Origin: Chryseobacterium sp. MYb7
GTDB taxonomy: Bacteria; Bacteroidota; Bacteroidia; Flavobacteriales; Weeksellaceae
NCBI RefSeq assembly: GCF_002979455.1
Contig: NZ_PCOU01000004.1
Coordinates: 124,001 to 188,000, forward strand
DNA: 64,000 nt
Direction: 5' to 3'
The notes below the pieces were generated by a model. It saw nothing but the letters and a program-made list of their open reading frames with translations, was not told where the DNA came from and searched no databases. Shown here one piece after another: positions 35,781-44,045 of the stretch (positions within the stretch are counted from its first letter, which is position 1; every line of letters begins with the position of its first letter). The translations under genes were made by a program, and so were the position numbers.

Positions 35781-38700
35781 TTATTTGCTAAAATCGTTTA
35801 GCCAAACCCGGATTCTATTATTTTTTGCAGGTTTAGATGTTCCTGCAATATTGACGGTTTGTAATAAGTTTATGTATTGAATGTTATATGGTGTGTTTTC
35901 AAGCATTAACTCTGATTTTGGAGATGTATGATATTCTTCTGATAATAAATTTTGAATATCAAGAATTCCTTGTTTTGTTAAGTTATCACCGAATGAATTA
36001 ACTAATTTAACTTTTTGCTCGTCACTAAAATTATGACTTAATATTATTTTTAGCTTATTAAAATCAATTAAATCATGTAAAGGTATTGGATTATTTAAAA
36101 CAAAGTAAACAATTTCACTAGCCAAAGTCTCATCGTTTAAATCATCACTTGATATGCCATTTTTTATAATATCTAATTTTGAATTATTGTCTAAATTGTA
36201 ATGTTCCAATAGTAAAATTTTATCTTCAACAGATAGTTGAAATTCATTGATATTTTCTAAGTAGTTCCAATCCTTAAGCAACAGTTCGATATGTAAATCT
36301 GGGTGGTTAGCTTTTATTTTTTCATAATTATTTTTAGTTAAAGGAATTATCCCATTATCAATAAGTACTTCAATTTTTTCTTTATTTATGATTTTAATTT
36401 CAAAGTCATCAGAAAGTTTAAAATCAGTTGGGATACAATTGCGTATAATGTCTTCATATCGGTTTAACTCAATCTCGTCATTAACAAGTAAATCTTCAAT
36501 AAATATATCTCGAACTTCATTTTCTACATCTATATTCATTTTAGATTCGCCAATTAAATCTGAACAATTTTCTATTTTATTAATAAAGGTATTCAAGTGT
36601 TCGCTGAAAGTATCAAAATTCATTCGATAGTGTTCATAGACATTTTTCCACGTAGCCTCAACTTTGTTCATCTGAATAACTAAGTTATAGACTTCGGCGG
36701 TCTTTAAATCTCCAATATATTTAATAACATTATTTTGTTTTTCGAGGAAAAGAATTTTTTTATCGGCTTCTAATATTTCATTATTAAGAATTTTTAGAAG
36801 GAAACTTTCATCGTCATATTGTTCATCAATTAAATTTGAATATACATTATCTATGTAAGAATTAAAATTGTCGTCTTCAATATAATTTATTAATTCACCT
36901 AAATCATATACTTCGCATTCATATATGTATGATAGATTACTTTTACTGAAACTCTCTAAATCTAATCCTGTATCAAGTTTTTGTTCTATAATTATACCGA
37001 TATTATTTTTGTTAATTGTATATCTATTATTTTCATATATGAAATTGAATAATTTATGTGATTTTTCAGGAAAAGTTATAATTTCATTTATCTTTATATT
37101 TAGAACGTTAATAGATAGAATATCTGTTATTCTTTTTACCTCATTATCAGTTTCGAAATCAAATAAAATACTTACATTATTTGAAATGTAATTACTCAAT
37201 TGAAATTCATGGTTTAGGGAAATTAATGTATTATAATCTGCTTGAGTTAGTAGATGTTGTAATATTTGTTTTTTATCCGTTTCAATAAAAGTTGTGTCTG
37301 AATTTATAACTGCCCAGAAGTTATTCCAGCTATTAGCTAGTTCAATTATAAATTTATCTTTTTGACTCCCTCTATAAATATATAAACTTAAAAATTCTTT
37401 AATTCTGTCATTATTCCACTGTGATATTATGAATAAAATTCCATGAAATTTTTCAAGATATAGGTTTTTTGAAACAACTAAAGTATCCAATAAATTAATA
37501 TTTAAGATTCTACTATTTCTAAAGTATTTTGTTGGCAACTCTTGAATTATATCATCAATGTTATGTAGTTCATAATCAATTGGCTTTGGTCCGTGAATTT
37601 TCGAAATTAAGTTTATTTTAAATTCATAGTCTGATTCTGTTAAGCCACCCTTTTGAAATATAGAAATATAATCCTTGTAGTGTTCATTTATATAGCCATT
37701 TTCTAAAAGAAAAATAAGTAATGGGTCATTGTGAGCTCTTTCTTTTTCTTCGATAATAATATCTTTATATAGTTTATTAAATTCATCTCGTAAAGATTCT
37801 TCTGAATAATTCTTTGTTTTTATGATTTCTTCTAAATTCCAATTTTCAATATCAGCAAGTTTTTCTCGCCATTCTTTGATATTTTTTTCCTTATCCTGAA
37901 TATCTTTGTCCTTATTAATTATAAAATCATATTTCTTAGAGTATGAATAGCCAACAGTGGTTTCGATTGTTTTAAGTGTCGCCCTTAAATTCCCTTCATA
38001 GGGGTAACCTTCGAGAAAATATTTAATGTATGAATACAAAGGGTCTAAATTTAATGTATTGTCAACTATATTTTTAAAGCTTTGTTTTTCTTGTCCGATA
38101 AATAATCCTAAAACATTTGAATTTGAAATTTGTTCCCGAATGTGGTATAGGAATATTGTATTTAGCTCTTTAATGCTATTTAAATTATCTTTTTTTATAA
38201 CTTCTATCTCCTGTTTTATTTTAGTAATTTTATTTCTTATCTCATCTATTGAACTTTTAATAAGTTTTTCCTTATTTTTAAAAACAACATCAATATTACT
38301 TAAACTAAAATGTAATTTTGAAAAATCTTTTGGTCTAAGATTCTTATAAATAACAATTGCCAATAAGTTTTCTGGATTTAATTCTTCTTGTTCAAGTTTT
38401 TGCTGTTCTTTAAAAATTATAAATTCATTTAATATATTAAGTAGTGTTCTATTGTCAGTGATAAAAGTAGAAACTGTATTAATAAACTCTTTACTTGGCT
38501 TTTCAAACACTCTTTCATTTTTAAATATTTCATCAAGTTTGCTACTTAAAACATTTTTTGAGTTACTATAATTTACAAAAGGAATAGCTGGGATAATAAG
38601 GTCAAAAAATTTTGTTCTATCAAGCTCGTTTAAAAATAAATCATCCTTAATGGCATATAAAAATGTTATTTTTCTTAAAGTATTTTGTTCAAGATTTTCT

Positions 38701-39569
38701 AAATAGGTATTAATTAAGAAGTTGACTTCTCTTAATGTTCTATATATTTCTGTTGTATTAAACCTGTCTAAATCTTCAATTACAACTACGTCAATGTGAA
38801 TTTTTTCAAAGAAATAAATTATTTCATCAATATGCTTGTTCAGTATATCTTTATTGTCGTCTTTTTTGCCTAATTCAGCTTCACCACTTAAACTAATTTT
38901 ATTAATTTTAGAATTAATGAAAGATTTAATTATTAACTGTCCGCCAAAAAATAATGAAATCAAGAGAATTAAAATTAATACTATAAAACTCCATGAAATA
39001 CTAGTGAAAAACTCTCCAAAAGTATTTGATAAATACCAATTGTTAGGGTTTAGTTGGAACTTATAAAAGCTTAAAAGAATGTATGTTGATATTAATATGC
39101 CTAAAATTGAAGACATGTTAATCCAATTACTTTTATTCCAAATATTTGTTTCAGTAATTCTATTAATTCTTGATTCAGGTAATTTATCAGCCTTTTGGCT
39201 ATAAATTATTTGTTGTAATATATTTAGTTGAATTTGGTCTTTGAAATCCTTATAATCAGTATCTTTTATTTCCATAAAAGAAGCTAGAGAAATATGTAAA
39301 ATCTTAATATCAGAATATAAAGATTTAAATGACTTTATTATTGTACTTTTTCCTGAGCCATATACCCCTGATAAAGCTAAGTTTTTTACATCTTCATTAT
39401 CTATAGCATCTTTGATGTGTTTTAAATATTTTTTAACCCTAAAATCATCCTTTTTGTCCAAAGGTGATAAAACTTCGAGTTTAATATTTTCTTCATTATT
39501 CCGTTGTGTGGAATTTGTATTATTTATTTCGTTTGATTGAAGAGTTGTATTTTGATTTAGATTATTCAT
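35781..39569 (-). CDS. YobI/KAP-type membrane-associated P-loop NTPase
   Basis: 1,262 residues. The N-terminal KAP/STAND-like NTPase has Walker A GVYGSGKS (68-75) and Walker B VVVIEDLDRF (261-270). Between them two membrane segments (about 150-170 and 190-210) are inserted, a hallmark of KAP NTPases. TFLYAIKDDLF and the following part fit the YobI-ATPase family. The remaining ~800 residues form a long helical, repeat-like region that could bind a trigger. KAP and YobI-like ATPases recur in phage-resistance islands; this one stands alone on its transcript, so it may be a single-gene defence. Inferred from context. Confidence 0.7.
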   Translation of the reverse strand: MNNLNQNTTLQSNEINNTNSTQRNNEENIKLEVLSPLDKKDDFRVKKYLKHIKDAIDNEDVKNLALSGVYGSGKSTIIKSFKSLYSDIKILHISLASFMEIKDTDYKDFKDQIQLNILQQIIYSQKADKLPESRINRITETNIWNKSNWINMSSILGILISTYILLSFYKFQLNPNNWYLSNTFGEFFTSISWSFIVLILILLISLFFGGQLIIKSFINSKINKISLSGEAELGKKDDNKDILNKHIDEIIYFFEKIHIDVVVIEDLDRFNTTEIYRTLREVNFLINTYLENLEQNTLRKITFLYAIKDDLFLNELDRTKFFDLIIPAIPFVNYSNSKNVLSSKLDEIFKNERVFEKPSKEFINTVSTFITDNRTLLNILNEFIIFKEQQKLEQEELNPENLLAIVIYKNLRPKDFSKLHFSLSNIDVVFKNKEKLIKSSIDEIRNKITKIKQEIEVIKKDNLNSIKELNTIFLYHIREQISNSNVLGLFIGQEKQSFKNIVDNTLNLDPLYSYIKYFLEGYPYEGNLRATLKTIETTVGYSYSKKYDFIINKDKDIQDKEKNIKEWREKLADIENWNLEEIIKTKNYSEESLRDEFNKLYKDIIIEEKERAHNDPLLIFLLENGYINEHYKDYISIFQKGGLTESDYEFKINLISKIHGPKPIDYELHNIDDIIQELPTKYFRNSRILNINLLDTLVVSKNLYLEKFHGILFIISQWNNDRIKEFLSLYIYRGSQKDKFIIELANSWNNFWAVINSDTTFIETDKKQILQHLLTQADYNTLISLNHEFQLSNYISNNVSILFDFETDNEVKRITDILSINVLNIKINEIITFPEKSHKLFNFIYENNRYTINKNNIGIIIEQKLDTGLDLESFSKSNLSYIYECEVYDLGELINYIEDDNFNSYIDNVYSNLIDEQYDDESFLLKILNNEILEADKKILFLEKQNNVIKYIGDLKTAEVYNLVIQMNKVEATWKNVYEHYRMNFDTFSEHLNTFINKIENCSDLIGESKMNIDVENEVRDIFIEDLLVNDEIELNRYEDIIRNCIPTDFKLSDDFEIKIINKEKIEVLIDNGIIPLTKNNYEKIKANHPDLHIELLLKDWNYLENINEFQLSVEDKILLLEHYNLDNNSKLDIIKNGISSDDLNDETLASEIVYFVLNNPIPLHDLIDFNKLKIILSHNFSDEQKVKLVNSFGDNLTKQGILDIQNLLSEEYHTSPKSELMLENTPYNIQYINLLQTVNIAGTSKPAKNNRIRVWLNDFSK

Positions 39570-39654
39570 AGTTATGTTTTGGGATTAAATCACTCAAAAA
39601 TCTTACCCATTTAAATGTCTACGAAATAATGACAACGCTCTATTCTTATTTGTG

Positions 39655-39679
39655 ACTTTTTGTCAGTGGTTCAAAAAGT
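39655..39679. promoter_or_regulatory. Inverted repeat upstream of the YobI-like gene
   Basis: ACTTTTTG (39655-39662) and CAAAAAGT (39672-39679) are perfect inverted 8-mers with a 9-base spacer, 86-110 bases upstream of the NTPase ATG. Candidate operator; no regulator gene is adjacent. Confidence 0.35.
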
Positions 39680-40156
39680 ACAAGAGTTTTATATTCAATG
39701 TTTTGTCTGTTTGAAAAAATAGAATAAATATTATTTTCCATACAGTAAGGTCTGGGATTTATTTACAAGACTATAATAGATAAAATGCATATTGAGAAAA
39801 TTTATTTAATTATATTTATTGGACAATTTACCCTAAAATAATTAAAAATATTTCCACTCCAAGAATTTCAAAATTTTCAAATGTGTATCGACAGGCTCCC
39901 TACCATAGAGAAAGTATATACCCACTCGAAAGTTTTTTTCGATATACCCCCTACATGATGTTTTTTGTTTTTGACGGCTGGTTTTGTTTTCCTGCTCTCC
40001 GAGTAGTTAAAAAGTTTTTAACAGACATTGATATTTTGGTTAAAAAGTGCTGTAAATACTTGTATTTATGGGCTTTTTGTTGTACATTTATACATCTTTA
40101 CAAGCTACTTTTAGCCTTGTGTCTTTGGATACAAGGTTCAATATAAAAATAAAAAT

Positions 40157-40183
40157 GCCTAGCTGTCTCGAACACAACTAGGC
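40157..40183 (-). terminator. Hairpin with T-rich minus-strand tail
   Basis: GCCTAG and CTAGGC (extended by GT/AC) pair around a short loop. On the minus strand it is followed by ATTTTTATTTTTAT, as in a terminator. No minus-strand gene lies immediately to its right inside the island, so it may instead insulate the YobI-like gene from transcription through ssrA. Confidence 0.45.
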
Positions 40184-40221
40184 TACATCAATAAATTTTA
40201 ACATATCTAAAACTTATCGAC

Positions 40222-40746
40222 ATGACAAAGTTAACAAATTGTCTTGATACTGCTTGTATCTATGTAGGGACGTACGCAAAGTACAACAACGGCTCATTAT
40301 TTGGGAAATGGCTAAACCTTTCGGATTATTCCGACTATGACTCATTGCTCAACGCAATGTATGATTTACACAATGACGAATCCAAACCTGAATTTATGTT
40401 TCAGGATTACGAATGTCCTTTTCTTGAAAAAATGGGATTGTTGAGCGAATGCCATATATCTGTAGATATTTACGAAATAATTGAGCAAATCAACGATTCA
40501 GGTCATGACCTAGAAGTTTACGAAGCGTGTTTGGATAATCTAGGTAGAATGGATTTTCAAAGTTTATATGAGTATGCAAATAATTTTTATTACGGCGAAT
40601 TTGCAAGCGATGAAGATTTTGTACAATGGCTGTATGAAGATGATACGCTTACAATTCCTAATTGGGTCGTCATTGATTGGAGCGCAACTGCACGGAGTAT
40701 AATGTTTGATTATTTTGAAAGTAACGGACATTATTTCAAGGCTTAA
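40222..40746 (+). CDS. ardA: ArdA-like antirestriction protein
   Basis: 174-residue, very acidic protein (many D/E, few K/R) with CIYVGTYAKYNNGSLFGKWLNL-type opening (key parts YVGTYAKYN, GKWLNL), FQDYE and a repeated aromatic/acidic pattern. These are characteristic of ArdA DNA mimics that block type I restriction enzymes when mobile DNA enters a new host. It is the last gene before the right attachment site and the only cargo gene on the plus strand in this half. It would act in the recipient cytoplasm. Confidence 0.85.
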   Translation: MTKLTNCLDTACIYVGTYAKYNNGSLFGKWLNLSDYSDYDSLLNAMYDLHNDESKPEFMFQDYECPFLEKMGLLSECHISVDIYEIIEQINDSGHDLEVYEACLDNLGRMDFQSLYEYANNFYYGEFASDEDFVQWLYEDDTLTIPNWVVIDWSATARSIMFDYFESNGHYFKA

Positions 40747-40818
40747 ATAACTATTTAATATATTTGTATTTATAATTAAATTGTATTCCGTTAATCAGGA
40801 GATTTTGTAAAAATGTTT

Positions 40819-40830
40819 GGGAACAATTTC
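40819..40830 (+). repeat. Third GGGAACAATTT(T/C) copy near the right end
   Basis: GGGAACAATTTC differs by one base from the tandem pair at 20663-20686. It lies 72 bases inside the right copy of the ssrA 3' end, as expected for an attP arm site. Confidence 0.5.
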
Positions 40831-40837
40831 GGACACA

Positions 40838-40900
40838 AAAACAAAAAAGAGAAAATGTAAATATTTAAAATTCAATAATTTACAAATTCTCTTTTGTTTA
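40838..40900 (-). terminator. ssrA terminator supplied by the island
   Basis: Long A/T-rich stem: AAACAAAAGAGAATTTGTAAATT on the minus strand (shown in part; arms at 40877-40899 and 40839-40862) pairs with ATTTACATTTTCTC-TTTTTTGTTT. It begins directly downstream of the tmRNA 3' end and runs out into TTTTGTG. Confidence 0.65.
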
Positions 40901-40901
40901 A

Positions 40902-40996
40902 AAAGTGGAGTTGGAGGGATTCGAACCCTCGTCCAAACAAGCAATACATAAGCTTTCTACATGCTTATTCTACCATTGGTTTTCGACTGAAAGCAG
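40902..40996 (-). repeat. Right attachment site within ssrA
   Basis: Matches 20541-20635; the first ~45 bases (ssrA acceptor 3' strand and T-arm) are the same. Here it is joined to the complete tmRNA gene, so integration restored a working 3' end. Confidence 0.93.
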
Positions 40997-41304
40997 AGGA
41001 TAGACACCCAACTACCAGCTTATCTTCTGAATTTTTCGAGCTTTAGCCAAAGCTTCTAAAGCCTTATTTCCGCATTCCTATATCCCAGAATCAAACGCCG
41101 CAGAACAGAGCATTTGTGGAATATCTTGCTTCCCTACTGAAATCTTCGGGAAAACGCTTGATCTACTATACTTCGATATTAAGCTGCAAGAGCGAACTCT
41201 TCGTTGCCAGTTAAAATTTTGTAGCAAGGGATTATAGAGATCGCGCTACGGTTCTCTGCATGCTTACTTACCCATTGGTCTTGCTGTCGAAACCAGTCAA
41301 CCCC
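40906..41304 (-). ncRNA. ssrA: tmRNA
   Basis: Transfer-messenger RNA that rescues stalled ribosomes with SmpB. On the minus strand the 5' end GGGGTTGACTGGTTTCGACAG starts at 41304 (the conserved TTTCGACA; first 20 bases only), and the 3' end GGTTCGAATCCCTCCAACTCCA stops at 40906 (its T-arm and acceptor strand). The two ends pair as the tRNA-like acceptor. The tag reading frame ends at 41180-41209 and encodes GNEEFALAA-stop. CCA is not fully encoded. The 399-base length is normal. The island is inserted at its 3' end. Confidence 0.96.
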
Positions 41305-41320
41305 ATGAATAAAGTGGATG

Positions 41321-41328
41321 CAAAGATA
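41321..41328 (-). promoter_or_regulatory. Candidate -7 element for ssrA
   Basis: CAAAGATA on plus is TATCTTTG on minus, 17 bases before the mature 5' end of the tmRNA. No TTG is evident at -33. Confidence 0.5.
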
Positions 41329-41519
41329 ATGCTTTTTGTTTACATTTCATTAATATGAATGAGTTTAATGAAATAGCATAGGGAATAAACAAGTTGGAGG
41401 TATTGAAATTTAAATAGTTTAGTGATTGTGGATAAAAATATTATTACGCGTTAACGACCTTTATTACTGGATTTATTGAAATGTTTGAAATAGGGTAGCC
41501 GTTCTTTATGGCAATATAT

Positions 41520-41550
41520 TTTGTGTTGTAAAAAAAAATGTCTAGTTTTG
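41520..41550 (+). promoter_or_regulatory. Promoter of rpsU
   Basis: TTTG at 41520-41523, 19-base spacer, TAGTTTTG at 41543-41550; 23 bases before the ATG. Confidence 0.6.
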
Positions 41551-41573
41551 CAATCCAAAATGAGATGTAAAAT

Positions 41574-41771
41574 ATGTTAATAATTCCAGTTAAAGATGGT
41601 GAATCCATCGACAGAGCTTTAAAGAAATACAAGAGAAAATTTGATAAAACAGGTACTGTTCGTCAATTAAGATCTAGACAGGCTTTTATCAAGCCTTCTG
41701 TAACTTTGAGACAATCTAAGTTGAAAGCTGCTTACAAACAAAGAGCGCTTAGCAAAGAAGAGCAGGCTTAA
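41574..41771 (+). CDS. rpsU: 30S ribosomal protein bS21
   Basis: 65 residues, basic, starting MLIIPVKDGESIDRALKKYKRKF and with RQLRSRQAF (key parts VKDGESIDRALK and RQLRSRQ), the standard bS21 sequence. Part of the small subunit near the anti-Shine-Dalgarno end of 16S rRNA. It has its own promoter and a hairpin terminator after it. Confidence 0.95.
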   Translation: MLIIPVKDGESIDRALKKYKRKFDKTGTVRQLRSRQAFIKPSVTLRQSKLKAAYKQRALSKEEQA

Positions 41772-41793
41772 GATTTTTTCTTAACCATATATT

Positions 41794-41840
41794 AATTCAC
41801 TTCTTAAATTCTTATATTTGAGGAGTGAATTTTTATTTTT
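41794..41840 (+). terminator. rpsU terminator
   Basis: AATTCACTTCTTAAAT pairs with ATTTGAGGAGTGAATT (two G-U pairs), followed by TTTTATTTTT. A TATATTTG promoter-like word (41813-41820) lies inside the stem and might also serve the next gene. Confidence 0.7.
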
Positions 41841-41846
41841 ATACCT

Positions 41847-42737
41847 ATGATGCTGGAAAAGTTTTTAGAATACTTACAATTCGAAAAAAGATATTCTCCT
41901 CATACCATTACAAGCTACAAAAAAGACCTTGAAGACTTTTCCCATTTCTTTCTCCGAACAGAATCTTCCGAAAATTTAGCCAAAGCAGACAAAAAAATTA
42001 TCAGAAATTTTATTGTCGAACTAAGCGAAAATGATATTTCCAAGAGAAGTATCAATAGAAAATTATCTTCCCTTCGCAGTTTTTATCTTTTCCTTTTAAA
42101 AATAGGTGAAATTAAGGTTTCTCCTACTGAAGGTATCTCTTCTCTGAAATTTTATCCTGAGAAGCAAATACCTATATCTATAGAAGAAATGACGGATCTT
42201 AATGAAAGGATCTTTGAACAGGTGCACGATGTGCTGGAAAAATGTATCATGGAGGTGCTTTATCAGACAGGCATGCGTAAAGCTGAATTTTGTGGCCTGA
42301 TATTTGAGAATGTTGACTTATATGGAAATGAATTAAAAGTAATAGGAAAAGGGAACAAAGAAAGGGTTATTCCTATTTCCAATGAATTGTCTGAACTTCT
42401 TAAAAGTTATCTGGAAATAAGAAATCCACAGACAGAATTTAAATCATATTTTTTCGTCAATAAGAAAGGGAAAAAACTCAACGAAAAATTTGTTTATGTG
42501 GTAGTTAATAAGTACCTTAGTCTTATAACAACGAAAGAAAAAAAAAGTCCTCACATCCTTCGGCATAGCTTTGCTACACACGTTTTGGATAATGGGGCGG
42601 AGATCTCCAAAGTGAAAAAAATATTAGGGCATTCCAGTCTTGCCAGTACTCAAGTCTATACGAATGCTAATATTGAACAATTGAAAAAAGTGTTTAATCA
42701 GGCTCACCCTCGAGCATCAAAAAAAGAAGAATTATGA
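41847..42737 (+). CDS. xerC: XerC/XerD-like tyrosine recombinase
   Basis: 296 residues, normal for the chromosomal dimer-resolution recombinases. The N-terminal core-binding domain is KFLEYLQFEKRYSPHTITSYKKDL (key FEKRYSPHTI). Catalytic residues are visible as TGMRKAE (Arg), GKGNKER (Lys), HILRHSFATHVLDNGA (His, Arg), LGHSS (His) and TQVYTN (Tyr). It is distinct from the island integrase. Two ATG codons are adjacent at 41847 and 41850. The stop overlaps the hpf ATG by four bases. Confidence 0.88.
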   Translation: MMLEKFLEYLQFEKRYSPHTITSYKKDLEDFSHFFLRTESSENLAKADKKIIRNFIVELSENDISKRSINRKLSSLRSFYLFLLKIGEIKVSPTEGISSLKFYPEKQIPISIEEMTDLNERIFEQVHDVLEKCIMEVLYQTGMRKAEFCGLIFENVDLYGNELKVIGKGNKERVIPISNELSELLKSYLEIRNPQTEFKSYFFVNKKGKKLNEKFVYVVVNKYLSLITTKEKKSPHILRHSFATHVLDNGAEISKVKKILGHSSLASTQVYTNANIEQLKKVFNQAHPRASKKEEL

Positions 42738-43024
42738 AGATTTCAGTTCAATCAATTGGTTTAACACCACACGAACCACTAGAGTCACACATTGACAAAA
42801 AAGTAAGCAAATTGGATACCTTTTATGACAAAATTCAGGAGTGTAAGGTATTTTTAAAAGTAGAAAATAACGCTGATAAAGTTAATAAAACTGCTGAGAT
42901 TATTTTGGCGGTTCCGGGAGACGATATCGTAGTAAAGAAGACATCCGCGAGTTTTGAAGAAAGTTTGGATCTTTGTGTTGATACAGCTAAAAAGCTACTA
43001 ATCAAGAAAAAAGAAATGGCTTAG
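42734..43024 (+). CDS. hpf: Ribosome hibernation promoting factor, short form
   Basis: 96-residue HPF/RaiA-type protein (MKISVQSIGLTPHEPLESHIDKKVSKL..., VFLKVE, VPGDDIVVKKTSASFEESLD). It lacks the long C-terminal domain. It binds the decoding region of idle ribosomes in stationary phase. The ATGA overlap with the recombinase gene indicates coupled translation. Confidence 0.88.
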   Translation: MKISVQSIGLTPHEPLESHIDKKVSKLDTFYDKIQECKVFLKVENNADKVNKTAEIILAVPGDDIVVKKTSASFEESLDLCVDTAKKLLIKKKEMA

Positions 43025-43054
43025 GAAAAAAAGTTAAAAAAAGTTTATAAAATA

Positions 43055-43086
43055 TTTGAGAATTCAAAAAATCCGTTCTATATTTG
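43055..43086 (+). promoter_or_regulatory. Promoter of the first tRNA triplet
   Basis: TTTG (43055-43058), 20-base spacer, TATATTTG (43079-43086), 48 bases before tRNA-Thr. Confidence 0.65.
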
Positions 43087-43133
43087 CACTCGCAAAAAAG
43101 GAACAGCGATCTTTTGAATTCTTTTTTATATTT

Positions 43134-43207
43134 GCCTCCATAGCTCAGTTGGCCAGAGCACGTGATTTGTAATCTCGGGGTCGTGGGTTCGAATCCCTCT
43201 GGAGGCT
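43134..43207 (+). tRNA. tRNA-Thr (anticodon TGT), copy 1
   Basis: 74 bases; acceptor GCCTCCA/TGGAGGC, anticodon loop TTTGTAA, T-arm GGGTTCGAATCCC. CCA not encoded. Confidence 0.95.
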
Positions 43208-43225
43208 CATAAAATATAAACTTTT

Positions 43226-43306
43226 GGGGAGATTCCAGAGTGGCTAAATGGGACTGACTGTAACTCAGTTGCTTCGGCTTCGTAGGTTCGAATCCTGCTC
43301 TCCCCA
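43226..43306 (+). tRNA. tRNA-Tyr (anticodon GTA), copy 1
   Basis: 81 bases with the long variable arm of tRNA-Tyr; acceptor GGGGAGA/TCTCCCC, anticodon loop CTGTAAC. Confidence 0.95.
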
Positions 43307-43328
43307 CTTTATATTTTTATAAAAAAAC

Positions 43329-43359
43329 TTGCAAGATTAAATAAGTTTTCTTAGTTTTG
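43329..43359 (+). promoter_or_regulatory. Promoter of tRNA-Gly copy 1
   Basis: TTG (43329-43331), 20-base spacer, TAGTTTTG (43352-43359), 35 bases before the tRNA. Confidence 0.6.
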
Positions 43360-43393
43360 CACAGCATTTACCAATAGTTTTGGAAACAAAATT

Positions 43394-43466
43394 GCGGAAG
43401 TAGCTCAGTTGGTAGAGCGTCAGCCTTCCAAGCTGAATGTCGCGGGTTCGACCCCCGTCTTCCGCT
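43394..43466 (+). tRNA. tRNA-Gly (anticodon TCC), copy 1
   Basis: 73 bases; acceptor GCGGAAG/CTTCCGC, anticodon loop CTTCCAA. Confidence 0.95.
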
Positions 43467-43555
43467 CAAAAAAATTACCCATTAAAAGTGGTTTTTTTTA
43501 ACACTGAAATATGTAGAGTAGAGTTTCTCAATCAATTTCAGTCTTTTATTAAAAT

Positions 43556-43629
43556 GCCTCCATAGCTCAGTTGGCCAGAGCACGTGATTTGTAATCTCGG
43601 GGTCGTGGGTTCGAATCCCTCTGGAGGCT
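43556..43629 (+). tRNA. tRNA-Thr (anticodon TGT), copy 2
   Basis: Same 74 bases as copy 1. Confidence 0.95.
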
Positions 43630-43649
43630 CATTTTAATATAAAATATCT

Positions 43650-43730
43650 GGGGAGATTCCAGAGTGGCTAAATGGGACTGACTGTAACTCAGTTGCTTCG
43701 GCTTCGTAGGTTCGAATCCTGCTCTCCCCA
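43650..43730 (+). tRNA. tRNA-Tyr (anticodon GTA), copy 2
   Basis: Same 81 bases as copy 1. Confidence 0.95.
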
Positions 43731-43751
43731 CATTTTATATTATAAAAAAAC

Positions 43752-43782
43752 TTGCAAAATTAAATAAGTTTTCTTAGTTTTG
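43752..43782 (+). promoter_or_regulatory. Promoter of tRNA-Gly copy 2
   Basis: TTG (43752-43754), 20-base spacer, TAGTTTTG (43775-43782), the duplicate of the site at 43329. Confidence 0.6.
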
Positions 43783-43816
43783 CACAGCGTTTACCAATAA
43801 TTTTGGAAACAAAATT

Positions 43817-43889
43817 GCGGAAGTAGCTCAGTTGGTAGAGCGTCAGCCTTCCAAGCTGAATGTCGCGGGTTCGACCCCCGTCTTCCGCT
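43817..43889 (+). tRNA. tRNA-Gly (anticodon TCC), copy 2
   Basis: Same 73 bases as copy 1. Confidence 0.95.
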
Positions 43890-43930
43890 CAACAAAAATC
43901 ACGCTACTCAGTGTGATTTTTTTAGTTGAT

Positions 43931-44002
43931 GCCGACTTAGCTCAGCGGTAGAGTGCTTCCTTGGTAAGGAAGAGGTCACGGGTTCAAGTCCCGTAGTTGG
44001 CT
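43931..44002 (+). tRNA. tRNA-Thr (anticodon GGT)
   Basis: 72 bases; acceptor GCCGACT/AGTTGGC, anticodon loop TTGGTAA, T-arm GGGTTCAAGTCCC. Confidence 0.95.
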
Positions 44003-44045
44003 CTAATTTTTTTATATTTAGATATAAAAAAATCAAACATAATAT

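Larger units (their letters stand above)
39570..40221. other. Gene-free region upstream of ardA
   Basis: 650 bases with no gene I can support. It contains an inverted repeat at 39655-39679 and a hairpin at 40157-40183. A plus-strand open frame at 39883-40146 is rich in Phe, Tyr and Cys and looks non-coding. Promoters for the divergent NTPase and ardA genes must lie here. Confidence 0.45.
43134..43889 (+). repeat. Tandem duplication of a Thr-Tyr-Gly tRNA block
   Basis: The three tRNAs and the internal promoter recur with offsets of 422-424 bases (copy 1 43134-43466, copy 2 43556-43889). The tRNAs are the same and the spacers near-identical, so the duplication is recent or maintained by conversion. 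Confidence 0.9.

Noticed and set aside
39883..40146. Plus-strand 87-codon frame upstream of ardA
   Set aside because: Composition dominated by Phe, Tyr, Leu and Cys, no recognisable domain and no promoter; more likely chance in AT-rich DNA.
41444..41632. Minus-strand 62-codon frame overlapping rpsU
   Set aside because: Overlaps the start of rpsU in antisense. The part outside rpsU reads somewhat protein-like (KYIAIKNGYPISNISINPVIK) but is too short to call.
43002..43307. Minus-strand open frame with repeated GFEPT motifs
   Set aside because: It is antisense to tRNA-Thr and tRNA-Tyr; GFEPT-type peptides are the usual spurious translations of tRNA T-arms.
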